A stretch of DNA of 64,000 bases from CAVTQZ01 sp963737015 (GTDB lineage Bacteria > Actinomycetota > Acidimicrobiia > Acidimicrobiales > UBA8190), in contig CAVTQZ010000001.1 in NCBI GenBank assembly GCA_963737015.1, forward strand, positions 1,860,001 to 1,924,000, given 5' to 3'. A program made the position numbers and the translations under genes. This document shows, piece by piece, positions 35,924 through 45,178 of this stretch. The notes beneath the pieces were generated by a model that was not told the origin of the DNA, ran no database searches, and saw nothing but the letters and a program-made list of their open reading frames with translations. Positions within the stretch are counted from its first letter, which is position 1; the number at the start of each line of letters is the position of its first letter.

Positions 35924-36814
35924 CTAAAGCTCGCTGCGGCCAAGCAATTCGACTGGGTCTTGCATCCGTACCATGCCGAGATACCCGCCGCCGCGGGGGA
36001 TGCTGTCGTGCACCGCGTAGCCAAGCAATTCCTGTGCCTGACGGGGAAGGCCGCACGCGACCGCTGGGGGGACCGCCAGGTAGTTGTTCTCCTCGGTCCG
36101 CAACCACCCGAGGCAGTAGCTGAGGTGAGCGCCCCGGCGGGCGATATCCGTCTTGTTGGACCCTCCAGCGTGAATTGTCCCACCGGTATAAACGACGGCC
36201 GAACCGGCGGGCATCTCCGCGTACGCGATTTGTTCCGGTGTCGGAGGCGGCTGCATGAACTGCTCTGCGGGCGAGAGATTGCGGTCCGGCCAGCGGTGGC
36301 TGCCGGGCACGACACGGGTGCCACCGTTATCGCGAGTGAAGTCGACGAAGGCGATCACCGTGGCCAGCTGTAACTCCGGAGTCGGCTTGGGCACGTCGCT
36401 CCAGACCGCCTCATCACGGTGCAGCAACTGCTCATCCGCTCCCGGGCCGCGTTGCAGAAGGTGGCCGAGATTCAGCTGGTAGCGGGCGCATGATGGCAGC
36501 AGGATGCGGTCACAGAGCGCCAGAAGCAGCGCGTTACACATCACCTCTGTCGCGAACGTCGGGGAGATGGCACATGCACCCGTGACCTGCTTGGTGCACG
36601 GACCATGGAAAGCCTGCATGATCGGGTTGAAGAGCTCCGCATCGGGATCGGCGGCGTCGAGGATGGCCCCGACCTCGTCGTTGACCTTGGAGACCACTTC
36701 GGCGCTAAGCAGGTCCTCAAGAATGGCCACGCCATCACGCTCGATGATCGCGTGGACGGCATCGGGATCCGCGGTCGGAGCGTGGAAGCGCTCAAGCGTA
36801 GGGTTGGCAATCAT
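35924..36814 (-). CDS. Phytanoyl-CoA dioxygenase (PhyH) family protein
   Basis: 296 residues of the Fe(II)/2-oxoglutarate oxygenase fold. The metal-binding HxD is in LLHRDEAVW, GGTRVVPGSHRWPDRNL follows, and the distal His and 2-oxoglutarate Arg are probably in GTIHAGGSNKTDIARRG. The N-terminal DAVHAIIERDGVAILEDLLS is also characteristic. Family members hydroxylate CoA thioesters or free small metabolites, and many bacterial ones are tailoring enzymes. It stands alone between the hairpin at 35752 and a roughly 300-bp gap. Confidence 0.92.
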   Translation of the reverse strand: MIANPTLERFHAPTADPDAVHAIIERDGVAILEDLLSAEVVSKVNDEVGAILDAADPDAELFNPIMQAFHGPCTKQVTGACAISPTFATEVMCNALLLALCDRILLPSCARYQLNLGHLLQRGPGADEQLLHRDEAVWSDVPKPTPELQLATVIAFVDFTRDNGGTRVVPGSHRWPDRNLSPAEQFMQPPPTPEQIAYAEMPAGSAVVYTGGTIHAGGSNKTDIARRGAHLSYCLGWLRTEENNYLAVPPAVACGLPRQAQELLGYAVHDSIPRGGGYLGMVRMQDPVELLGRSEL

Positions 36815-37112
36815 ACGAAGTGCGCCCTTTCCCTAGCATTTTGTTGAAAAACCTAGCTCATGGTCGCCGACCGTTCCCGGTCGCCACCGGGACTTCGGCA
36901 CATGGACTGAGTCATAAGGCCTTCTGCCTGCCTACGACCCAGCGGTCGGAGTCATCAGAATCGAACAGGGCGGCAGGTCACTCTGGCTGTGGGGACAGCT
37001 CTGTCAATCTGGGGCGTGCGACCACGACCACTTACCCATAGGTCCGAGTTGGTCATCTCCGTCGTCACACCTTGGTCATATGGCGCAGCCGCTCGTCGCA
37101 GGAGAACACACG

Positions 37113-37514
37113 ATGCCGAAAGCAATCAAGGGATACACATCGCGAAAGCCGCCAGAGCCCTCGGCGAGCCACTCCGACATCGAAGACTGGACCCTGCGCC
37201 AGATGCCGCACCTCCAGCCCATCGTCAAGCTGTTGGACGAGTCGATCCGAGCGACGATCCCGGGACTTCAGTATGCCGTCAAGTGGAAGAGGCCGTACTA
37301 CGGAGTACCAGAACTCGGGTGGATCATCGAGGTGGCTGCTTACGACGTCTCCGTGAATGTCGTCTTTCTCGGCGGTGCGGACTTCGACTGCCCGCCGCCA
37401 CTCGGAACCACAGATCGGACCCGCTACTTCAAGGTGACCACCCTCGAGGAGGTACAGCAACCGCAGCTGCACAAGTGGATCGAGGAGGCGGCCCGCACGC
37501 CGGGTTGGAGATGA
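37113..37514 (+). CDS. DUF1801 domain protein
   Basis: 133 residues from ATG 37113, which has GGAG about 9 nt upstream (the open frame begins at 37080). Recognisable DUF1801 features are LDESIRATIPGLQYAVKWKR, PYYGVPELGWIIEVAAYD, VNVVFLGGADFDCPPPLG and RYFKVTTLEEV. The domain is a small YdhG-like alpha-beta fold found widely in actinobacteria and firmicutes; its function is unknown, although some relatives (frataxin-like YdhG) have been linked to iron. It is isolated, with about 190 bp on its 3' side. Confidence 0.85.
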   Translation: MPKAIKGYTSRKPPEPSASHSDIEDWTLRQMPHLQPIVKLLDESIRATIPGLQYAVKWKRPYYGVPELGWIIEVAAYDVSVNVVFLGGADFDCPPPLGTTDRTRYFKVTTLEEVQQPQLHKWIEEAARTPGWR

Positions 37515-37702
37515 AGGACGTCGCGCCAGAGTGACGGCCGTGCGACTCATCGCAGCGGCTCGTCGTGCGTGTGCTTGCGCCTAGCGGCGGTAGGGCGAGG
37601 CTGCGTCTGCGTTATTGGGGCACCTTCGGCCGCGTATTCGCGGGACACTCCGCGGCTGTAGATCGCCCGGTCAACGGAGATAACCACAGCGTCGGGCTCT
37701 GT

Positions 37703-38554
37703 CTACGGCCGTCCGGCTCCTGGTGCAGGCGCTCTAACCGTCAACACTTGTCCGGTTGGCGGGCCCGCGAACATGCCGCCCGCGCCGGTCCATTCGGTAG
37801 CGACCATGAAGAGGATGTCTCGGTCTGGGCCTCCGAGGGCGCACGCGAAGCAACCTCGGTCGAGGTCCACACTCTCGAGCTCGTTCCCACCCTGACGGAC
37901 GCGCACGCATCGCTTGTTAGGGACATCCGCGTACCAGACGGCGCTTTCGGCATCCGCGCAGATGCCGTCGGGAACGCCGTCTCCTAGATCTGCCCATACC
38001 CTCCGGTTCGAAAGGCTGCCGTCGGTGTCGATGTCGAAGGCAGTGAGCCGGCGCGCGTAAGACTCGGCAACGATCAGCGTCTGACCATCGGGCATGATCA
38101 GCATGCCGTTAGGAAATGAGAGCTCCTCCGCAACTCGTCGAGGGGTGCCGTCCGGTCTGATCATCGCGACAATCCCGGGGCGGAACTCCTCGCCAGCCAT
38201 CAGGTCGAAGCCTCCCCCGTTGACATATGCCCTGCCGCGCGGATCCACTACAAGCTCGTTGCCGGGCGGGGGGTCGGAGAGTCCAATCATGGTGCCGTGA
38301 GTCGCCAGCGAACCGTCGGGTTCCTGGCGCAACAGCAAACCCTCACGCCCAGAGACGAGGAGCAGCCGCCCGTCGGGCAGCCAATCGACGCAACAGGGAA
38401 ATGATGGCGCCCGAAGAACCTCCTCACGATTGCCGTCGAGATCGAGTGCGATTACTTCTTGGGTACCCCAGTCGGAGAGCCACAGTCGACCCTGATGCCA
38501 CCGTGGCTGCTCGCCGAAGGTCAACCCGGCCGCCAAGACCTTTGCCTCAGGCAT
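37703..38554 (-). CDS. SMP-30/gluconolactonase/LRE-like protein
   Basis: 283 residues from ATG 38554. The repeated strand units of a six-bladed propeller are clear: FGEQPRWHQGRLWLSDWG at the start (metal Glu), then CCVDWLPDGRLLLVSG, LVVDPRGRAYVNGGGFD, ELSFPNGMLIMPDGQTLIV (metal Asn) and VPDGICADAESAVWYAD (metal Asp). Members hydrolyse sugar lactones with Ca2+ or Zn2+. An ATG 21 nt upstream is also in frame. No sugar pathway gene is adjacent, so the substrate stays open. Confidence 0.92.
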   Translation of the reverse strand: MPEAKVLAAGLTFGEQPRWHQGRLWLSDWGTQEVIALDLDGNREEVLRAPSFPCCVDWLPDGRLLLVSGREGLLLRQEPDGSLATHGTMIGLSDPPPGNELVVDPRGRAYVNGGGFDLMAGEEFRPGIVAMIRPDGTPRRVAEELSFPNGMLIMPDGQTLIVAESYARRLTAFDIDTDGSLSNRRVWADLGDGVPDGICADAESAVWYADVPNKRCVRVRQGGNELESVDLDRGCFACALGGPDRDILFMVATEWTGAGGMFAGPPTGQVLTVRAPAPGAGRP

Positions 38555-38575
38555 GACGCGAGCTCCTCCCATCAC

Positions 38576-39007
38576 TGTCCAATTGAGCGGGTACTTAGCC
38601 GTATAGATGGCCGGCGCCTGACGGAACTTATCGGTCCTTCTACGACTGGCGACCGCTGCAACTCCGGCGGGCGCCTCCGACCCGGCGCCCTAGAGCCGCG
38701 GGCATTATGGCGCCCGCATACGTCCTGGATCGGCCCATCTGGTCGGGATAACGCCCCCAATGACGGCGATTGGGGACACGCAACGGTGGCCAGTTGTGTG
38801 GATCTCCGGGGATGCGTCGCCCTATCCGCCTGAAACGATCCGGCTTTGAGGAGGAGCATCTGCTCCGGTGCGAGTTACAACCCTGTTGACTGCTGCTGTG
38901 GCTGCCGTCGATCCAGCGCCGATACGAACGGTCATCGCCTTCAAGGGGCCAGATATGGAGGCGTGTTCTCCTAGCTGGCAATCCGAGATAGAACATGGGA
39001 GATGTCG
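38576..39007. other. Intergenic region without a recognisable gene
   Basis: About 430 bp between the divergent SMP-30 and desaturase genes. Short frames on both strands carry no family signature and have poor codon character, so I see only promoter space or remnant DNA. A GC-rich imperfect dyad (CCGGCGGGCGCC.. / ..GGCGCC) near 38670-38690 is the only visible structure. Confidence 0.45.
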
Positions 39008-40024
39008 ATGAGGATCCGGGTGCCTTGTGCGGGCGAGGATGATCGGCCCGTGGCGGGTACCTCCCTTGTCAACCTGACGGGTAGCACTGATGATGTCCCG
39101 GACAAGGCGCTTCACGAAGAGGACCTTGCTGATCTCAAGACAATCTGGCAGCAGGTCGCGCTCGCATTGTTCATCGCTCTACCATTTGCCGCAATAATCG
39201 CCGCCACTCCGGTGCTCTGGGGTTGGGGTCTTAGCTGGCGTGACGTTGTGATCGCTGGCGCCATGTACGCCATCACTGGACACGGCGTCACGGTCGGGTT
39301 CCACCGTCACTTCACCCATCACGCGTTTCGGGCGAAGCGCTGGGTGCAGGTGGCGCTGGCCGTCGCCGGAAGCATGGCTATTCAGGGGCCTATGCTTCGC
39401 TGGGTTGCCGATCACCGAAAGCACCACCGGTTTTCTGACCGCGAGGGAGACCCTCATTCGCCATGGCGCTACGGCCGTAATCTCAGGGCCCTCACTCGGG
39501 GTTTCTTCTACTCACATCTCGGCTGGCTTTTCGACATCCAGCAGACCTCGCAGCAGAAGTTCGCGCCAGATCTCTGCGAGGATCGGGCCTTAGTACGGAT
39601 CTCGCGTGCGTTCCCGCTATGGGTCGCGCTCTCGATGCTCATCCCCCCCGCCCTAGGCGGTCTTTGGTCGTGGTCGTGGCAGGGCGCTCTTTGGGGTTTC
39701 TTCTGGGGGAGCCTGGTGCGAGTGGCCCTTCTCCACCACGTGACCTTCGCGATCAATTCGGTGTGCCACATCACCGGTCGTCGCCGGTTCAGGACCAAGG
39801 ACGAAAGCCGAAACGTGTGGTGGCTGGCGTTGCCGTCGATGGGCGAGGCATGGCACAACTTCCACCACGCCGCACCGACGTCAGCCCGACACGGCGTCGG
39901 GCGCTTCGAGATCGATACAAGCGCGATCATCATCCGAGTGATGGAACGGATGTCCTGGGTACACGATGTACGTTGGCCCGACGCTGGGTTTATCGCTCGC
40001 CGACGGGTTGTAGTGACCAGCTAA
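39008..40024 (+). CDS. Acyl-CoA/fatty acid desaturase (Delta-9 type)
   Basis: 338 residues from ATG 39008 (GGGAG about 7 nt upstream; ATG 39002 is too close to it). The three di-iron histidine boxes are complete: HRHFTHH, then HRKHHRF, then HNFHHAAP. Four hydrophobic segments surround them (for example VALALFIALPFAAIIAATPV, WVALSMLIPPALGG). This layout is the stearoyl-CoA desaturase type, which puts a cis double bond into a saturated acyl chain at the membrane using O2 and electrons from a ferredoxin or reductase. No electron-transfer partner is encoded nearby. Confidence 0.94.
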   Translation: MRIRVPCAGEDDRPVAGTSLVNLTGSTDDVPDKALHEEDLADLKTIWQQVALALFIALPFAAIIAATPVLWGWGLSWRDVVIAGAMYAITGHGVTVGFHRHFTHHAFRAKRWVQVALAVAGSMAIQGPMLRWVADHRKHHRFSDREGDPHSPWRYGRNLRALTRGFFYSHLGWLFDIQQTSQQKFAPDLCEDRALVRISRAFPLWVALSMLIPPALGGLWSWSWQGALWGFFWGSLVRVALLHHVTFAINSVCHITGRRRFRTKDESRNVWWLALPSMGEAWHNFHHAAPTSARHGVGRFEIDTSAIIIRVMERMSWVHDVRWPDAGFIARRRVVVTS

Positions 40025-40302
40025 CAGGGTTTAGCGAAATAGCAACGAGTCGAACCGCAGCCTTCCCGCTCCTTTAGTTGGGCGCCTTCGGGCAAAGTCG
40101 CTGGACGGGAATTGGAGCGATGCTCGGAAGGTGCGGAGAGGTTGCCCTGTGGCGCTACAGGACTCCGGCGACCAAACATTGAGGCAGTCCGACAGGATCA
40201 CCTTTCCGGCGTTTGAGGCCCGTCTCCACGGGCACGAGGTGGCGAAGGGTGAAGAGTCGATTGGTCCCGCCCGAGTCGCGAACAGAACAGTTGCAACTGT
40301 AC

Positions 40303-41124
40303 CTACCAGTCCTGGGCGGCGAGTAGCAGCGTCGCGAGTGGCTCGAGACTGGCCACGAGCTCATGGAGCTCGTCGGGCTCAAGGCTCTCATAGGGATTCG
40401 CCGCGAGACTGTCGGTGAGTGCCTCGACCCTTTGTCGGACGGCGCGACCCTCCTTGCTGAGCCAGCCGTCGTCGCCGATCAGGTCGCGATCGCGCATCCC
40501 GGCGACCACGGTGGCGAGCTGCGCTGCGGGGAGGTGGTGGATGCGGCCGAAGTTCTCCGCGGGCATGCCCATGTCGAGGGCGAACAGGACGTGAGCTTCG
40601 AGACCCCCGACACCCTCGATCATCAAGGCGGCGATGTGCCCGTCGCCACGGTGCTCGCGCAGCAATGAAGCTGCGTGGAAGAGACGGGCCACAATGTCTT
40701 CGGGGGTCGGGATCGCGCCCAGCGCCGCGTACATGGGCCGACCCTCGTACGGTGCGCTGGTCGCCGCCTTGAGCAGCAGTTCAGCGGCGCGTGCGAAGGC
40801 GGGAGTATGGACGTGGTCCCCGAGGATCCGCCGCAACGCCTTCACGCAACCCATTTGACGAGCGGCGATCGCCGCTTCGGGTGTGGTGGTGCGCCACACC
40901 TTCGGGATGTGACGGGCCACCTCGCCTGGAGCGAAGTTGTAGAAGAGCGCGTCCACCACCTCCGCCGGTACGAGCCCCAGGGGCGCCGCCCGTCCGGCGA
41001 AGTAGGTGTCCCAATAGTTGGTGAACCCCAGAGCAAACATCGCCTCGTTCGGTTCGTCGGCTGAGTAGGGGATGACGCCAATCGGCTCGACCAGCTCGAA
41101 CATCCGGCGTGCGATCGAGTTCAT
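40303..41124 (-). CDS. SCO6745-family protein (paralogue A)
   Basis: 273 residues from ATG 41124 with AGGAGAAG upstream. The family markers are FELVEPIGVIPYSADEPNEA near the start, NYWDTYFAGRAAPLGLVPAE, FYNFAPGEVARHIPKVW, LLREHRGDGHIAALMIEGVG and DDGWLSKEGRAVRQRVEALT. This family is common in actinobacteria; a winged-helix-like segment (GMRDRDLIGDDGWLSKEG) suggests a helix-turn-helix-type fold, but its role is not established. A second, frameshifted copy lies at 45179-46046, and the PadR/ABC exporter operon sits between the two. It is divergent from padR. Confidence 0.8.
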   Translation of the reverse strand: MNSIARRMFELVEPIGVIPYSADEPNEAMFALGFTNYWDTYFAGRAAPLGLVPAEVVDALFYNFAPGEVARHIPKVWRTTTPEAAIAARQMGCVKALRRILGDHVHTPAFARAAELLLKAATSAPYEGRPMYAALGAIPTPEDIVARLFHAASLLREHRGDGHIAALMIEGVGGLEAHVLFALDMGMPAENFGRIHHLPAAQLATVVAGMRDRDLIGDDGWLSKEGRAVRQRVEALTDSLAANPYESLEPDELHELVASLEPLATLLLAAQDW

Positions 41125-41507
41125 CGTCGACTTCTCCTGCTGCAGCCCGGCGCCCTGTGCGGGCACTCACGATCAGTTGGACGAGTGCGCGCCGGGAAAC
41201 TCATCGAAAAGACCGCACCTCGAAAGGTCTTGGTCGTTGCTGCCAGGCGTGAGATCGCTTCTCAGGTATCGATCTGCGTTCGCCTTGACCACTGCGCTCA
41301 TAGCGGAATTCCCGTGCTACAGAACCCCGGTCCAACACGAGAACGGGAGGTAATCCGTATCCGCCGACATAGGGCATGTCCAAACACCTTGCGAGATCCG
41401 AGGGAGGCGCGGCCCGCGTGAGGAGGCCTGGCACCCCTGCTGCCGACATCTCTATTCACAGGGAAGGTATTGATCTCAAGTATACACACAGCGTATGCTC
41501 GAAGCTT
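41125..41507. other. Divergent intergenic region before the PadR operon
   Basis: About 380 bp without a supportable gene, between paralogue A and padR. It must contain both promoters. The only clear element is the dyad at 41479-41499. An open frame runs into padR from 41376, but the extra residues are not family-like. Confidence 0.5.
41479..41499. promoter_or_regulatory. Dyad AGTATAC-N7-GTATGCT upstream of padR
   Basis: The arms at 41479-41485 and 41493-41499 match in 6 of 7 positions as an inverted repeat, 8 nt before the padR start. The AT-rich, dyad character and location suit an autoregulatory PadR operator overlapping the promoter; the canonical ATGT-N8-ACAT motif is not present. Confidence 0.45.
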
Positions 41508-42032
41508 ATGAGCGTACCCATGGCAATCCTCGGGCTACTCGATCGTCAACCGAGCCATGGATACGACCTAAAACGCGAGTACGACGTGTACTTCAGCCGC
41601 GGCAGACCGCTTCCGTTCGGCCAGGTGTACGCCACCCTCGCCCGTCTGGCTAGAGACGGTAAGGCTTTGGCCGGGGAGGCTGAGCCTGGATCCGGTCCGG
41701 AGCGGAAGCGCTACACCATCACCGAGGTTGGGAAAAGCGAGGTCGAGGCGTGGATCGCTGAGCCGGTTCCGGCCGAGCCATACCTGCAGACCGACCTCTT
41801 CGTGAAGGTAGTTCTCTCGCTCATGCTCGGGCAGCCCGCAGAGCAGTATCTCGACGCGCAGCGTGCTGCCCACCTCAGGCGAATGCGCGAGCTCACCGAG
41901 CTCAAGCAAGAGGGAACGCTCGTAGACGCCCTGCTCGCCGACCATGGCCTTTTCCACCTGGAAGCCGACCTGCGCTGGATCGATCTCACCGCCGCACGAC
42001 TCGCGGTGCTCGCCGAGGAGGTGGCGTCATGA
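41508..42032 (+). CDS. PadR-family transcriptional regulator
   Basis: 174 residues from ATG 41508. The winged helix is clear: AILGLLDRQPSHGYDLKREY, LPFGQVYATLARLARDGKAL, and the wing PERKRYTITEVGKSEVEAW; a C-terminal helical dimer domain follows (YLDAQRAAHLRRMRELTELK). PadR-type repressors usually control adjacent drug exporters. The stop overlaps the ABC ATPase start by 4 bp (ATGA), so the regulator is the first gene of the exporter operon. A dyad lies immediately before the start codon. Confidence 0.92.
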   Translation: MSVPMAILGLLDRQPSHGYDLKREYDVYFSRGRPLPFGQVYATLARLARDGKALAGEAEPGSGPERKRYTITEVGKSEVEAWIAEPVPAEPYLQTDLFVKVVLSLMLGQPAEQYLDAQRAAHLRRMRELTELKQEGTLVDALLADHGLFHLEADLRWIDLTAARLAVLAEEVAS

Positions 42033-42746
42033 CGCTCGCGAATAGTCCTTCGGTGGTCGCGCTCGAAGGAGCGATCATCGAGGGGCGAGAACTGGTGCTC
42101 TCCTTCGGAGAGACCCCTGCGCTTCGGGGCTCGAGTCTCTCGGTGAAGCGTGGCGAGGTCGTCGCTGTGATGGGTCCGAGCGGCTCGGGCAAGTCCACCC
42201 TGCTGCACTGCCTTGCGGGCATCTTGGTCCCGGACGCTGGCCAGGTCTACTTCGGGGACCAACGCCTCGACACCATGAGCGAGGCCAAGCGCTCCAGGCT
42301 GCGGCGTGATCGCTTCGGCTTCGTCTTCCAGTTCGGTCAGCTCGTACCGGAGCTTTCTGCCGAGGAGAACGTCGCGCTGCCGTTGCTGCTCGGTAGCACG
42401 CGCCGAGACGAGGCCCTTCGAGAAGCTCGGAGTTGGTTCGAACGCCTCGACCTCCAAGGTACGGAGCGCCACCGCACCGGGGAGATGTCCGGCGGTCAGG
42501 CTCAGCGCGTCGCGCTCGCCGCGCGGTCTGGTAACCCACCCTGATGTGCTCTTCGCCGACGAACCGACCGGGTCGCTCGACTCGCTGAACGGGGAGTTGG
42601 TCATGGGCCTGTTGACTCGGGCGGCGCGTGAGCAGGGATCGACGGTAATCCTCGTGACGCACGAACCCCGCGTCGCCGCCTACGCCGATCGAGAGGTGAT
42701 CGTCCGCGACGGGCTCGTCACCTCGCCAGAGCCAGCCTTCCGATGA
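42029..42746 (+). CDS. ABC transporter ATP-binding protein (MacB/LolD type), interrupted by a frameshift
   Basis: The first frame has LRGSSLSVKRGEVVAVMG, Walker A GPSGSGKST, the Q-loop region FVFQFGQLVPELSAEENVAL and the signature MSGGQAQRVALA. The frame then fails near 42522, in GCCGCGCGG; one base later the other frame gives RGLVTHPDVLFADEPTGSLDS (Walker B and D-loop) and VILVTHEPRVAAYAD (H-loop). Removing one base gives a normal NBD of about 238 residues. As printed, the protein would end before Walker B and be inactive. It overlaps padR by 4 bp and the permease by 4 bp. Confidence 0.85.
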
Positions 42747-44986
42747 TCCGACTGGGACTCCGCTTGACGTTCGGAAGCGGGCGAGAAGCGGCGCTGCGCA
42801 TGCTTGTCGTCGCGGCCGCCGTCGCCCTCGGCGTCGGTCTGCTCCTCATTGTCCTCGCCGGCATGAACGGGCTGAACGGCCAGACCGACCGTGGGGCATG
42901 GCTCGACACTTCCACCCAGACACCCCGGTCGACCAACACCAGCTCGACGTCCGGGCTGTGGTGGCTGCTCAGCACCGATCAGTTTGGCAACCAGCCGATC
43001 GACCGAGTGGACGTGGCCGCCACCGGACCGAACGCATCGCTCCCGCCTGGGATCCGACACCTACCTGGACCAGGAGAGTTCTACGCCTCGCCGGCACTCA
43101 CGACACTGTTCAAGTCGCTGCCGGCGGACGAGCTTCTCGACCGGTACCCGGGACACCGGATCGGGACGATCGGCGCCGCTGCGCTTCCATCTCCGAACTC
43201 GCTCATCATCGTCATCGGCCACGAGGTGCGCGAACTATCGCAGGTTCCTGGGGCGGTCGAGGTCCGGGGCATTCAGAAGACGCCTGCAAATTGCTTCCGT
43301 TGCCAGAGCGGTGTCGGAAGCGGACCTGTTCTGCGGTGGATCCTGGCTGGTGGGGCCGTCGCCCTGTTGCTGCCGGTGCTCATCCTGATAGCGACCGCCA
43401 GCCGGCTGTCTGCTGCCAGGCGAGAGGAGCGCTTCGCCGCCATGAGGCTCGTCGGCGCGACGCCGCGCCAGGTCTCGGTGATCGCAACGGTGGAGGCGAC
43501 CGTCGCCGCCGTGACAGGTGTGGCGGCTGGATTCGTCCTCTTCTTTCTGTTCCGTCCGCTGCTCTATCACGTCCCATTCACTGGCTCGCCCCTGGCGCCA
43601 GGTGACCTGTCGCTCAGTTTGATCGATGTCGGTCTCGTGGTCGTCGGCGTACCGATCGCGGCAGCCGTTTCAGGGCTTCTCGCGCTCCGGCGTGTCCGGA
43701 TATCACCTCTCGGCGTGAGTAGAAGAACGTCGTCCGCACCGCCGCGGATCGTACGGATCATCCCGCTGCTCGCGGGCATCGCCGTGCTCGCCTACTTCGA
43801 CGCGGCCGGCAAGCCGAGCAGCAACAGCCTCCAACTTCTCGAGCTGCTCGTATGCTTCGTGCTCGTCATCGTAGGGCTGGTCCTCGCCGGACCGTGGTTC
43901 ACCACGGCGGGGTCTCGCTTCATGGCCAAACATGCCAATCGCCCCGCGACACTCATTGCCGGCCGTCGCCTCCTCGATAATCCCAAGGCGGCCTTCCGGT
44001 TCATAAGTGGGCTAGTGCTCGCCCTCTTCGTCACGAGCGCAGCGATCGGGGCACTCAACTCGATCGTCGCCGCCGGTGCCAGCTCGGTAGGCGGCAGCGC
44101 AGAACAAGCAACCGTCGCTGACCTGTTCCAATGCTTCACGACGTCCCCGTGTTCCGCTTCCGCCGAAGTTCCTTCTGTCTCGAGCCAGGTGCTTGACGAT
44201 CTCCGCAGGACCCCTGGGGTGCTCGCTGTGACGATTGTCCACCAGAGCCCGTCTCCTCGCCAGCAGTTCAACGGGCTCGGAGTGGTCGCGTGCGACCAGA
44301 TGACGAAGACGCCAGCGATCGGCAAGTGTTCACCGGGAGAGACAGCGGCAACTATCGGCTGGTTCCTCGAGAACATCACTGGCGCAAACTCGCATGCGTC
44401 TTCGACTTTCTGGCCGTCAGCGCACCTGTCGGTCGCGGCGATGGCCGCTCTTCCCGTCGGCGCAGTCGTCGTCGCCACGAACGGATCGTCCAACGCCATC
44501 GAACGGGCACGGACTTCGCTCGAGCTGGCTTTTCCCTCCCAAGGAACGGCGGTCGTGGTCGAAGCGCTCGATCCGTCCACTGAGCGGCTCCTCACGATGG
44601 TCCAGGACATGACCGACGTGATCGTCGTGGCGAGCCTGATCATCGCGGCTTGCAGCCTCGCCGTGAACATTGCTGCCGGTTTGGGCGAGCGCAAGCGTCC
44701 GTTCAGTCTGCTTAGGCTCACCGGCGTCCCCACCACTATCCTGCACCGCGTCGTGGCGCTCGAGAGTGCGATGCCGCTGTTTCTCGTCGCAGCGGTGTCG
44801 ATCGTGATCGGTTTGGCCTCTGCTGGCCTCTACCTCCACTCACAGGTGGGTATCGCGTTCCGGATCCCGGGGATCGTGTACTGGGCGACCGTCATCGGCG
44901 GACTCTCCGCTTCGCTCGCGGTCATCGCTTCGACGTTCCCGCTGCTGAACCGGATCACAGGGCCTGAGGTCGCGAGGAACGCGTGA
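42743..44986 (+). CDS. FtsX-like ABC transporter permease
   Basis: 747 residues. Hydrophobic segments start at residue about 17 (MLVVAAAVALGVGLLLIVLAG), then an extracytoplasmic region, then a group near 195-330 (WILAGGAVALLLPVLILIATA; AATVAAVTGVAAGFVLFFLF), and further helices in the middle and at the C-terminus (LAVIASTFPLLNRITG). Two FtsX-type modules, with SRLSAARREERFAAMRLVGA and LAVNIAAGLGERKRPFSLLR marking the coupling helices, make a fused permease like those exporting peptides or antibiotics. It works with the overlapping ATPase under PadR control. Confidence 0.88.
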   Translation: MIRLGLRLTFGSGREAALRMLVVAAAVALGVGLLLIVLAGMNGLNGQTDRGAWLDTSTQTPRSTNTSSTSGLWWLLSTDQFGNQPIDRVDVAATGPNASLPPGIRHLPGPGEFYASPALTTLFKSLPADELLDRYPGHRIGTIGAAALPSPNSLIIVIGHEVRELSQVPGAVEVRGIQKTPANCFRCQSGVGSGPVLRWILAGGAVALLLPVLILIATASRLSAARREERFAAMRLVGATPRQVSVIATVEATVAAVTGVAAGFVLFFLFRPLLYHVPFTGSPLAPGDLSLSLIDVGLVVVGVPIAAAVSGLLALRRVRISPLGVSRRTSSAPPRIVRIIPLLAGIAVLAYFDAAGKPSSNSLQLLELLVCFVLVIVGLVLAGPWFTTAGSRFMAKHANRPATLIAGRRLLDNPKAAFRFISGLVLALFVTSAAIGALNSIVAAGASSVGGSAEQATVADLFQCFTTSPCSASAEVPSVSSQVLDDLRRTPGVLAVTIVHQSPSPRQQFNGLGVVACDQMTKTPAIGKCSPGETAATIGWFLENITGANSHASSTFWPSAHLSVAAMAALPVGAVVVATNGSSNAIERARTSLELAFPSQGTAVVVEALDPSTERLLTMVQDMTDVIVVASLIIAACSLAVNIAAGLGERKRPFSLLRLTGVPTTILHRVVALESAMPLFLVAAVSIVIGLASAGLYLHSQVGIAFRIPGIVYWATVIGGLSASLAVIASTFPLLNRITGPEVARNA

Positions 44987-45178
44987 AGTGTCGTGTCAGC
45001 AGCCGAGCTCGTAGCTGACCGCTGAGCCGGCAATTCGCATAACGTCGTCGTCGTCTCGTCCGAGGGGGCCAGCATGCGAGGCCTGGGCGACGGTGATGGA
45101 CGAAATGATCGCGGCTACCGTGGGTCTGGACATGCGCTCGCACGTCCCCGAAGTTCGAATCACGACGACGGCACACCC